From positions 1 to 5,594 of the forward strand of contig JADGPV010000060.1 of the NCBI GenBank assembly GCA_017882245.1: DNA of 5,594 nucleotides. The letters run 5' to 3'. The translations under genes and the position numbers were made by a program. The notes beneath the pieces are model-generated. The model saw only the letters and a list, made by a program, of their open reading frames with translations. It was not told the origin of the DNA and did not search any database. The number at the start of each line of letters is the position of its first letter. Position 1 is the first letter of the stretch. This stretch comes from Bacteroidales bacterium. GTDB taxonomy: Bacteria > Bacteroidota > Bacteroidia > Bacteroidales > VadinHA17. This document shows positions 1-5,285 of this stretch, piece by piece.

Positions 1-1
1 G

Positions 2-1387
2 ACTTATGGAGGAAGGGAGGAGGGCCACAACCCTGAAGCCAAAATGGATTATGGTAGCCTGATATATATATCCCTTCAACGCTCAAAAAATGCACGTGAA
101 GTAATTTATACAATGGTCACACTAACTGAGAAATACGGATACTGCAGTGAAGGAGAATCTTTCTCAATATCTGATCCCAATGAAGTCTGGATCATGGAAG
201 TCATTGGCAAGGGACCAGGAACGTTGGGATTCTCATTTGTTGCACGGAGAATACCGGATGGGTATATTTCAGGTCACGCCAACCAGGCAAGAATACAGAC
301 ATTCCCTCTGGCTGACGGAAAAACCTCAATTACATCAAAAGAGATTGCAAAGGTTTTCAATCCGGAAGTGGAGACAGTATATTCATATGATATTGCTGAC
401 GTGGCCCGCAAGTTCGGATGGTATAACGGCACCGACGCCGATTTCAGCTTCAGTGATGTATTTCAACCTGTTACTTTCAGCGGAGCCCGCGCCTGTGAGG
501 CACGCGTATGGACAGGATTCAACAAAGTCAACAACTCAATGGGAGAATATCTTGACTATGCCCTTGGCCATAACCTTAAACACAGAATGCCTCTCTGGAT
601 AAAACCGGATAATAAACTAAGCCTTGATGATGTCTTCGGCATGATGAGGGACTATTTTCAGGGGACACCCATGGACATGACACAAGACATAGGCGCTGGT
701 CCTTTTAAATGCACGGTAAGATGGAGACCTATGACCTGGAGCGTGGACGGCGTGAATTATATAAATGAAAGAGCCATATCCACGCAGCAGACAGGTTTCT
801 CATTTATTACCCAGAGTCGTAGCTGGCTGCCTGACCCTGTTGGAGGTATACTTTGGTTCGGCGTTGATGATACCTTCTATACCGTTTATACTCCCATGTA
901 CTGCGGTATGACAGCCGTTCCCAAATCATTTGCAGTAGGCAACGGCGATATGATGACATACAGTGAAACATCAGGCTTCTGGACTTTCAATGAAGTGACG
1001 AATTTTGTCTACAGCAGGGCCAGCGTCATGACCCCTGACCTCCAGGCAAAACAAAAAGAGCTTGAACATAAATATATGGCTGAGACTGCCGATGTTGATA
1101 AAACTGCATCAGCGCTGTACAAAAAATCTCCAAAGGAAGCCCTTGCCTACGTGACGGACTATTCAGTAAAAGCAGGCGATTATACTGTAAGTCAGTGGCG
1201 CGAATTGTACAAATTCCTCTTTACCAAATATATGGATGGCAATGTCAAAACAAAGAATCCTCCTAAAGAGGGCTATAAGTTTGTCAACCCGACTCTGCTG
1301 CAACCCGGCTATCCTGAGGAGTGGTACCGGCGGATTGCGGAGGATGCAGGTGATAAGATAAGGCAGCCCGAAGATGCAGGTCATTAA
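2..1387 (+). CDS. C69-family dipeptidase, 5' end outside the window
   Basis: The frame is open from the left edge, so the true start lies upstream; the first ATG, at 44, is internal because the residues before it (TYGGREEGHNPEAK) already fit the family. 461 residues are visible. They match peptidase family C69 (PepD-like dipeptidases of the Ntn-hydrolase fold): an ESFSISDPNEVW-IMEVIGKGPG block at about 52-73, RRIPDGYISGHANQARI at about 83-99, then IGAGPF, the SRSWLPDPVGG region and a C terminus ending in a helical segment. Family members are about 540-560 residues, so roughly 80-100 are missing, including the N-terminal catalytic Cys and any signal peptide. The family hydrolyses dipeptides; in Bacteroidota the proteins are usually exported, which cannot be checked here. 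No terminator is visible after the TAA, and the rplS promoter begins about 25 bases downstream. The family is secure; substrate and location are inferred. Confidence 0.93.
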   Translation, partial: TYGGREEGHNPEAKMDYGSLIYISLQRSKNAREVIYTMVTLTEKYGYCSEGESFSISDPNEVWIMEVIGKGPGTLGFSFVARRIPDGYISGHANQARIQTFPLADGKTSITSKEIAKVFNPEVETVYSYDIADVARKFGWYNGTDADFSFSDVFQPVTFSGARACEARVWTGFNKVNNSMGEYLDYALGHNLKHRMPLWIKPDNKLSLDDVFGMMRDYFQGTPMDMTQDIGAGPFKCTVRWRPMTWSVDGVNYINERAISTQQTGFSFITQSRSWLPDPVGGILWFGVDDTFYTVYTPMYCGMTAVPKSFAVGNGDMMTYSETSGFWTFNEVTNFVYSRASVMTPDLQAKQKELEHKYMAETADVDKTASALYKKSPKEALAYVTDYSVKAGDYTVSQWRELYKFLFTKYMDGNVKTKNPPKEGYKFVNPTLLQPGYPEEWYRRIAEDAGDKIRQPEDAGH

Positions 1388-1411
1388 TTAATCGCTATTT
1401 TCTCGGATTGT

Positions 1412-1444
1412 TTTGAGGATAATAAAAATTAATTTCTATCTTTG
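1412..1444 (+). promoter_or_regulatory. Bacteroidota-type promoter of rplS
   Basis: The -7 box TATCTTTG lies at 1437-1444 and matches the Bacteroidota consensus TAnnTTTG exactly. A TTTG at 1412-1415 is placed 21 bases upstream, which fits the -33 element. Transcription would begin near 1450, giving a leader of about 38 bases that is rich in A and T and contains a run of eight T (1477-1484). The leader has no Shine-Dalgarno sequence and is too short for an elaborate autoregulatory structure. Confidence 0.8.
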
Positions 1445-1487
1445 CGACCGATTTTGAAAAGAGTAGATAACACAAATTTTTTTTGCG

Positions 1488-1835
1488 ATGGACTTAATGA
1501 AAGTAGTTGAAAAGGAGTACGCTGTAAAGAGTGAGTTTCCAAAATTCAAAGCCGGAGACACTGTTACAGTACACTATAAAATCAAGGAAGGTAACAAAGA
1601 GAGGATACAGCAGTATCGCGGCGTGGTCATGCAGAGATCAGGCACCGGTATGACTGCAACCTTCACGGTTCGTAAAATGTCAGGTAATATAGGAGTTGAA
1701 AGAATATTCCCTGTGTCATCCCCTTTTATCGACAAGGTAGAGGTCAATAAATACGGTAAGGTGCGCAGAGCGAAAATATTCTACCTGAGAAACCTTACCG
1801 GCAAGAAAGCACGTATCAGAGAAAAGATATATTAA
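1488..1835 (+). CDS. rplS: 50S ribosomal protein L19
   Basis: This 115-residue protein is full length for bacterial L19, a large-subunit protein located near the interface with the 30S subunit. Diagnostic segments are FKAGDTVTVHYKIKEGNKERIQ (about 20-41), the YRGVVMQRSG stretch, FTVRKMSGNIGVERIFPVSSP (about 59-79) and the basic C-terminal block GKVRRAKIFYLRNLTGKKARIREK. The ATG at 1488 is preferred over the in-frame ATG at 1497 because L19 proteins of this phylum begin MDL[IM]K. No Shine-Dalgarno sequence precedes it, as is common for highly expressed genes in Bacteroidota. It has its own promoter and a terminator 18 bases after the stop, so it appears monocistronic; the trmD/rimM neighbours usual in Proteobacteria are absent here. 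Confidence 0.98.
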   Translation: MDLMKVVEKEYAVKSEFPKFKAGDTVTVHYKIKEGNKERIQQYRGVVMQRSGTGMTATFTVRKMSGNIGVERIFPVSSPFIDKVEVNKYGKVRRAKIFYLRNLTGKKARIREKIY

Positions 1836-1852
1836 CTGATAGCGGATATGAG

Positions 1853-1877
1853 AAAGCCACTGAAGAGTGGCTTTTTT
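1853..1877 (+). terminator. rho-independent terminator of rplS, shared with the convergent gene
   Basis: An 8-bp perfect stem, AAGCCACT / AGTGGCTT (1854-1861 with 1866-1873), closes on the tetraloop GAAG and is followed by TTTT; an extra A-T pair (1853-1874) is possible. It starts 18 bases after the rplS stop. Its last T (1877) is the final base of the TGA of the minus-strand AsmA-like gene. Read on the minus strand the hairpin follows that stop within a few bases, but only a short U tract (TTTCTC) follows it, so termination in that direction would be weaker. Confidence 0.88.
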
Positions 1878-4666
1878 CATTTCAGCAACTCGTCTGCCTT
1901 TGCTTTGGCTTCCGCGAGTATCTTGTCAGCCCTGGTATTCGCCTCAGTCTCAAGCTGTGCAGCTCTCCTGTCGGCCTCTTTATTAAGCACGTCAGCAGTC
2001 TTTTTTGCAGCCATAACTGCAATTGTACCCTTGGATTCTGCATCTTTAATGAGCTTCTTGCCCTGAAGGTCAGCCTCGCTGCGTATAGTTTTGGCTGATG
2101 AGGCAGCTTCATTGCGAAGCATGTTCGCCTGATCCTCTGCTTCTTTCAATATCTTGTCAGCCTGCTCCCTGGCAGCATCATTCACCTTCTGCGTAACCTC
2201 CTCTTTCACTGCTGTGGTCACAGTTGTTGCTGCACTTGCTCCCTCACTTCCTGCAAAGGATGGAGTAATGACAGGTTTAAGGAAGGTGCCGCCGACCTTA
2301 AGGTTGATTTTAATGATTTCCGGCGGGGTAAGATTAAGACCTATTGTGGCAGCCTGGGCTGCAAGTGATCCCATGAGGGCATTGGCCGCCTCACCGAGAT
2401 CTGCCCTGGGTATCTCGGTCCTGACGACATAGTTAAGTGTCTGGTCAAGTCCCTGGTCGCCGCTGATATTCAGTTTTATGTTTCCGATCTTTGTGTCAAA
2501 AGGATTGACAAAGAGCCTGCCGTCATTTATGGCAAATGTCGCCTTCAGGTCTTTTATGGTGTTGCTGTATGCCTGATTAAGCTTCAACACGTTCTTTATC
2601 AGGTCGAAGGTTTTTGATTCAAGTATCTGCACCGATTCTGACGATATATTACCGCCACCAGTGATTGTGCCTATGACAGGCATCATATTGCTTCCGAGCA
2701 GGCTCTTATACTTTAAACCGACTGTAACATTGCCGCCCAGACCATTCGCTACCGGAGCAAGTTTCTGCACAGTGTTAAAGGTATTGAATGCTTCCTTTAT
2801 GTTCGCCCTGCTGACAAGCAGATCAGCATCGACCTTCGGCCTGAGGGTATCTCTTGTGTCATAAACCGCATTGAAAAGCAGAGAGCCGCCAAGCGTCTTC
2901 ATGCCTGCTTTACTGACAGTGACTACGCCGTCTTTAACAATGATACGGCCTTTTACTTCATCAGCAGCAAGCTTGTTAAAAACCAGCCTGTTGATGACTG
3001 CATCAAATATGAAATCGATGTTTTTCGGTATCTGGATTACAGCAAGAGAAGTATCATTTTTGCTTGTATCAGATGGCATTTTATCCAGTATCTCATTCAG
3101 ATCGATTGAATTAGAGGAGAGCGACAGTCTGCCCCTTATAGTATCACCGGAGATAAGGTAAGGTATATAATTCTCAAGTCTTCCTGAGGCTGTGAAGTCA
3201 CTCTTCTCCCCTACTTTCATCTTCAGCTGACTGAGATCAGCAAAGGCAGGACTGAAGGTAAATGCAGCAGTGTTTATCTTGATGGCAGGGAGTTCAGCCA
3301 TTTCAACAACCATTTCAGTTAAAGTAAGTGCCCCGTCAGCCTTAAACTGATCATATTTTTTGTTCTCCAGCATTGACATCCTCCCTGCAAGGGCAAGTGA
3401 AACGTCCATAACTCCGTTCAGGGTGATGCTGTCGAGGGGTATGGCCTTTTGCAGCTTCGCCAGGTCAATCCTGCCCTTTGCGGCTAAAGAAACTGCAGGG
3501 TCGCTGACGGGTGTCGCAAGCTTCATCGTCATGTCAAAAGGATTACCTGCCAGTTCAAAATGGAATTTGCTTACGTCAACAGTGGTGTTATCCATCTTTG
3601 TTCCGTCCATCTTCACCTCGCCTTTTACATTGATTGCGGTAATTTTTTCAGGCAGGTCCGGATAGCTGATAACGCCATCATTTACAGCAAGCCTTACATC
3701 GACGTCAGGCATGGTGCTGTCGGCATCACTGTATATACCTTTGATAGTACCTTCCAGCGAGACTGTACCCGATGCCCTTAGTTTTTCAAAGTCTTTCATG
3801 TATAAGGTCGGCACCAGCGACAGAAGCGACTTGAAGGTGGTCTCCGGGGCATTGAATGCAATGTCGGTGGAGATATCATCACCCGGCATTGCGATCTTTC
3901 CTGCAAAGTTCAGAACTATATCATTTATTGTCAATGAGTTATCCTTAAGCACAAATATCATCGAATCTAAATTAGCATCGATGCCGGCACGGAAATTTCC
4001 TTTTGCGTCTGTCAGATATTGTATCTTGTCCATCACGAAATTAACCTTGCCGGCATTTAGATTCAGGTCCAGATCAGACTGTGATGCACTCATGTTACCG
4101 GACAGATTGAATACTATATCCTCAAGTACAGCGGTAATATCCGACTCCCGGTCTGTATAAAAAATGCGTCCGTCCGTTATACTGAATTTTCGTAATTTCA
4201 CCTGCATGGGCGTTGCCTGCGACGTCCCTGCAGTGTCTTTCACAACGTCTTCCGGTGTTTCCTTTATGATATCCCAGTTTGCTGTACCATCCTCAAGTAC
4301 AATTGCATTTATAAGAGTTTGGTTTGCTGAGATCGACTTGATTTCATATGCCTTGCCGCCGAATAAACTCCTGAGATTAAAAATGATAGCTACAGTTTTA
4401 GCGGATGTCAGGGTATCTCCATCGAAGCGGTCTGTGCCCGTCACACTCAGGTCTTTGAGCGTGAATGCGGCATCCGGGAATGCCCTGAAGAGGTTCAGTT
4501 TATAATCTGCAAATGACACTTTTGCATTGAGCATTCCGTTGATCTCAGTCTCTACCCTGACCTTGATCTTATCCTTGAATGCAACCGGAATTATGAATGC
4601 AGCTGCAATTACTATGACAAGTAGTGCCGCAATTGAGATCCCGAATATTTTTATTCCCTTTTTCAT
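1877..4666 (-). CDS. AsmA-family inner-membrane/periplasmic protein with hendecad coiled-coil tail
   Basis: The protein has 929 residues from the ATG at 4666. An in-frame TTG at 4696 would add ten residues, but the ATG gives a typical start, MKKGIKIFG, directly before the membrane segment. One hydrophobic helix (about 5-28) suggests an inner-membrane anchor with the remainder in the periplasm. Residues about 30-135 carry the AsmA N-terminal pattern (INGMLNAKVSFADYKLNLFRAFPDAAFTLKDLSV read in two parts: LNAKVSFADY and LFRAFPDAAFTL; then EDGTANWDI). Long beta-rich repeats fill the middle. The AsmA_2-like C-terminal region is at about 644-805 (GGNISSESVQI, NDGRLFVNPFDTKIGN, LNLTPPEIIKI, VGGTFLKPVITPSF). 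A Ser/Ala/Thr linker leads to an Ala/Glu/Lys tail, 825-929. Known relatives (AsmA, TamB, YhdP of E. coli) act in outer-membrane lipid homeostasis and are thought to shuttle phospholipids through a hydrophobic groove; this role is inferred. No convincing promoter or Shine-Dalgarno sequence was found upstream. It is divergent from the tRNA. Confidence 0.92.
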   Translation of the reverse strand: MKKGIKIFGISIAALLVIVIAAAFIIPVAFKDKIKVRVETEINGMLNAKVSFADYKLNLFRAFPDAAFTLKDLSVTGTDRFDGDTLTSAKTVAIIFNLRSLFGGKAYEIKSISANQTLINAIVLEDGTANWDIIKETPEDVVKDTAGTSQATPMQVKLRKFSITDGRIFYTDRESDITAVLEDIVFNLSGNMSASQSDLDLNLNAGKVNFVMDKIQYLTDAKGNFRAGIDANLDSMIFVLKDNSLTINDIVLNFAGKIAMPGDDISTDIAFNAPETTFKSLLSLVPTLYMKDFEKLRASGTVSLEGTIKGIYSDADSTMPDVDVRLAVNDGVISYPDLPEKITAINVKGEVKMDGTKMDNTTVDVSKFHFELAGNPFDMTMKLATPVSDPAVSLAAKGRIDLAKLQKAIPLDSITLNGVMDVSLALAGRMSMLENKKYDQFKADGALTLTEMVVEMAELPAIKINTAAFTFSPAFADLSQLKMKVGEKSDFTASGRLENYIPYLISGDTIRGRLSLSSNSIDLNEILDKMPSDTSKNDTSLAVIQIPKNIDFIFDAVINRLVFNKLAADEVKGRIIVKDGVVTVSKAGMKTLGGSLLFNAVYDTRDTLRPKVDADLLVSRANIKEAFNTFNTVQKLAPVANGLGGNVTVGLKYKSLLGSNMMPVIGTITGGGNISSESVQILESKTFDLIKNVLKLNQAYSNTIKDLKATFAINDGRLFVNPFDTKIGNIKLNISGDQGLDQTLNYVVRTEIPRADLGEAANALMGSLAAQAATIGLNLTPPEIIKINLKVGGTFLKPVITPSFAGSEGASAATTVTTAVKEEVTQKVNDAAREQADKILKEAEDQANMLRNEAASSAKTIRSEADLQGKKLIKDAESKGTIAVMAAKKTADVLNKEADRRAAQLETEANTRADKILAEAKAKADELLK
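1880..2194 (-). repeat. Coding hendecad repeats, 9.5 units of 11 residues
   Basis: Residues 825-929 of the AsmA-like protein divide without a gap into nine 11-residue units plus a final six residues. The consensus is A-x-x-[I/L]-x-x-E-A-x-x-x; examples are ADKILKEAEDQ (836-846), ANMLRNEAASS (847-857), ADVLNKEADRR (891-901) and ADKILAEAKAK (913-923). At DNA level the period is 33 bp. The 13-base string TATCTTGTCAGCC (+ strand) occurs at 1919-1931 and 2150-2162, exactly 231 bp (7 units) apart. Eleven-residue periods are known from right-handed or straight coiled coils. Confidence 0.85.
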
Positions 4667-4761
4667 GTGTTCCGATAATTGTTTTGAAATCTGCAATATG
4701 CGCCTAATCCCGTTGTGTGAATCCGGCTATAAAATTAAACAATAAAAACCGGAAAATATTT

Positions 4762-4769
4762 TATCTTTG
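4762..4769 (+). promoter_or_regulatory. -7 box of the tRNA-Arg promoter
   Basis: TATCTTTG matches TAnnTTTG exactly and is identical to the -7 box of rplS; in both promoters the next base is C. The expected start of transcription is around 4775, only a few bases before the mature tRNA 5' end at 4779, so the 5' leader is very short. No clear TTTG or TTG is seen near the -33 position (about 4737-4742), which holds AT-rich sequence instead. Confidence 0.72.
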
Positions 4770-4779
4770 CACCGCAAAG
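4765..4779. repeat. Inverted repeat over the tRNA promoter
   Basis: CTTTGC and GCAAAG form a perfect 6-bp inverted repeat separated by ACC. The left arm overlaps the -7 box of the tRNA promoter and the right arm ends on the first base of the tRNA. On the minus strand it presents GACCTTTG, one mismatch from the -7 consensus. Confidence 0.6.
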
Positions 4780-4852
4780 GTCCCGTAGCTTAACTGAATA
4801 GAGCATCTGACTACGGATCAGAAGGTTGGGGGTTTGAATCCCTTCGGGATCA
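4779..4852 (+). tRNA. tRNA-Arg (anticodon ACG)
   Basis: A 74-base cloverleaf can be folded by eye. The acceptor stem is GGTCCCG with CGGGATC (one G-T pair) and the discriminator is A4852. The D arm is GCTT/GAGC with a nine-base loop, the anticodon stem TCTGA/TCAGA, the loop CTACGGA with anticodon ACG at 4813-4815, the variable loop five bases, and the T stem GGGGG/CCCTT with loop TTTGAAT. ACG normally has its A converted to inosine by TadA, so the tRNA reads CGU, CGC and CGA. The 3' CCA is not encoded (CAA follows the discriminator), so it must be added after transcription. The D loop has A where G19 is usual and the T loop has T where C56 is usual; see findings. It has its own promoter and a terminator nine bases downstream. 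Confidence 0.97.
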
Positions 4853-5038
4853 CAAAAAGTATCCCGCGTCAGCGGGATTTTTTATTTTGAATAAGCTGAA
4901 GAAGCGTGCTTCTAATTCTACTCCGTTTACATTACCATTACCACCAAAGCGCAAGCCAATGGCATTTGGATTCACCTGAGCGTTTATATAATAGTTCCTA
5001 CAAAAAATAACCAATGTAAAAATTAAGACCTTTTTCAT
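4850..5038 (-). pseudogene. Probable 5' remnant of an outer-membrane beta-barrel protein gene
   Basis: A 62-residue frame begins with an export-signal-like segment (MKKVLIFTLVIF... then INA-Q as a plausible cleavage site) and continues as QVNPNAIGLRFGGNGNVNG, which resembles the first strand of small Bacteroidota outer-membrane barrel proteins. After VELEA the resemblance stops. The remaining residues (FFSLFKIKNPADAGYF) are translated from the complement of the tRNA terminator, and the stop codon is the last three bases of the tRNA gene on the opposite strand. A normal member would be well over 100 residues, so the barrel has been lost. The signal segment also has an Arg and Asn after its hydrophobic core, which may be decay. 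The ATG at 5038 is chosen over the upstream in-frame ATG at 5086 because it places the lysines directly before the hydrophobic core. It could instead be a short expressed exported peptide. The family link comes from residue pattern only. Confidence 0.5.
4861..4883 (+). terminator. rho-independent terminator of tRNA-Arg
   Basis: A perfect 7-bp stem, ATCCCGC / GCGGGAT (4861-4867 with 4872-4878), has the loop GTCA and is followed by five T. It begins nine bases after the discriminator base of the tRNA, so the primary transcript needs only short 3' trimming before CCA addition. Confidence 0.92.
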
Positions 5039-5076
5039 AATTGCAGGTAGATTCAAGTTTATTATAGAAAAAGTAA

Positions 5077-5115
5077 TTCCATCCATCCAATTGATTATAA
5101 TTCGGATAGATGGAA
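5077..5115. repeat. Long imperfect hairpin upstream of the gene remnant
   Basis: TTCCATC (5077-5083) pairs with GATGGAA (5109-5115). After one mismatch ATCC (5085-5088) pairs with GGAT (5104-5107). After a bulged C, AATT (5089-5092) pairs with AATT (5099-5102) around the loop GATTAT. This gives 15 pairs with one mismatch and one bulge. It lies about 40 bases upstream of the ATG at 5038 on the minus strand. Confidence 0.6.
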
Positions 5116-5141
5116 AGTACTCAACCCTAAACCTAACCCAT

Positions 5142-5163
5142 GATCTTTAACACTACAAAGATC
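5142..5163. repeat. Perfect 7-bp inverted repeat, operator-like
   Basis: GATCTTT and AAAGATC are separated by eight bases (AACACTAC). On the minus strand the upstream arm reads GATCTTTG, one base from the -7 consensus TAnnTTTG, so it could overlap a promoter for the remnant at 5038. No -33 element is seen at the right distance. A spaced dyad of this size could bind a dimeric regulator or simply be chance in AT-rich DNA. Confidence 0.45.
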
Positions 5164-5255
5164 GTTGCTCCTGACCGGATACGTATTACACAATTTTTAA
5201 AAAAAGTTACATAATTAACATATCAGTTTCATTGTTGTGAGCCTTAACTGCGCGT

Positions 5256-5280
5256 AATCCGTGCCTACGGGATTTTTTTT
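5256..5280 (+). terminator. Terminator-like hairpin without an obvious upstream gene
   Basis: AATCCGT (5256-5262) pairs with ACGG-ATT (5267-5274, G5271 bulged) around the loop GCCT, followed by a T run ending at 5280. The T tract makes it a + strand terminator. The nearest + strand gene is the tRNA, which already has a better terminator about 375 bases upstream. On the minus strand it follows the oxidoreductase stop by five bases but has no U tract, so it could at most protect that transcript's 3' end. Confidence 0.5.
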
Positions 5281-5285
5281 AAAAG

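Noticed and set aside
147..602. 151-codon open frame inside the dipeptidase gene
   Set aside because: It lies in another frame of a gene whose own frame is clearly homologous to C69 peptidases, and its translation shows no recognisable domain.
1163..1384. Minus-strand 73-codon frame opposite the dipeptidase C terminus
   Set aside because: It is antisense to conserved coding sequence, with no upstream signal and no family resemblance.
1450..1487. Ribosomal-protein autoregulatory leader before rplS
   Set aside because: The leader is under 40 bases, AT-rich and has no stable stem, so there is nothing to support a regulatory RNA.
2154..4505. Several + strand open frames of 67-149 codons opposite the AsmA-like gene
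   Set aside because: They are antisense shadows of the long beta-rich reading frame, with low-complexity Ser/Ala/Leu translations and no promoter of Bacteroidota type in front.
5121..5140. Telomere-like string with CCCTAA and CCTAACCC
   Set aside because: It is a single degenerate stretch of about 16 bases in a bacterial intergenic region, not a tandem array. Chance is the simplest explanation.
5199..5219. Minus-strand terminator GTTA-ATTATG-TAAC followed by seven T, after the oxidoreductase gene
   Set aside because: The stem is only four AT-rich pairs, too weak to call as a terminator without expression data.
4838..5274. Possible duplicated tRNA 3' end (attachment site) between the tRNA and the orphan terminator
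   Set aside because: The tRNA 3' end and the 5258-5273 hairpin share only the short CGGGAT and AATCC strings. An attachment-site repeat would be expected to be longer and exact.
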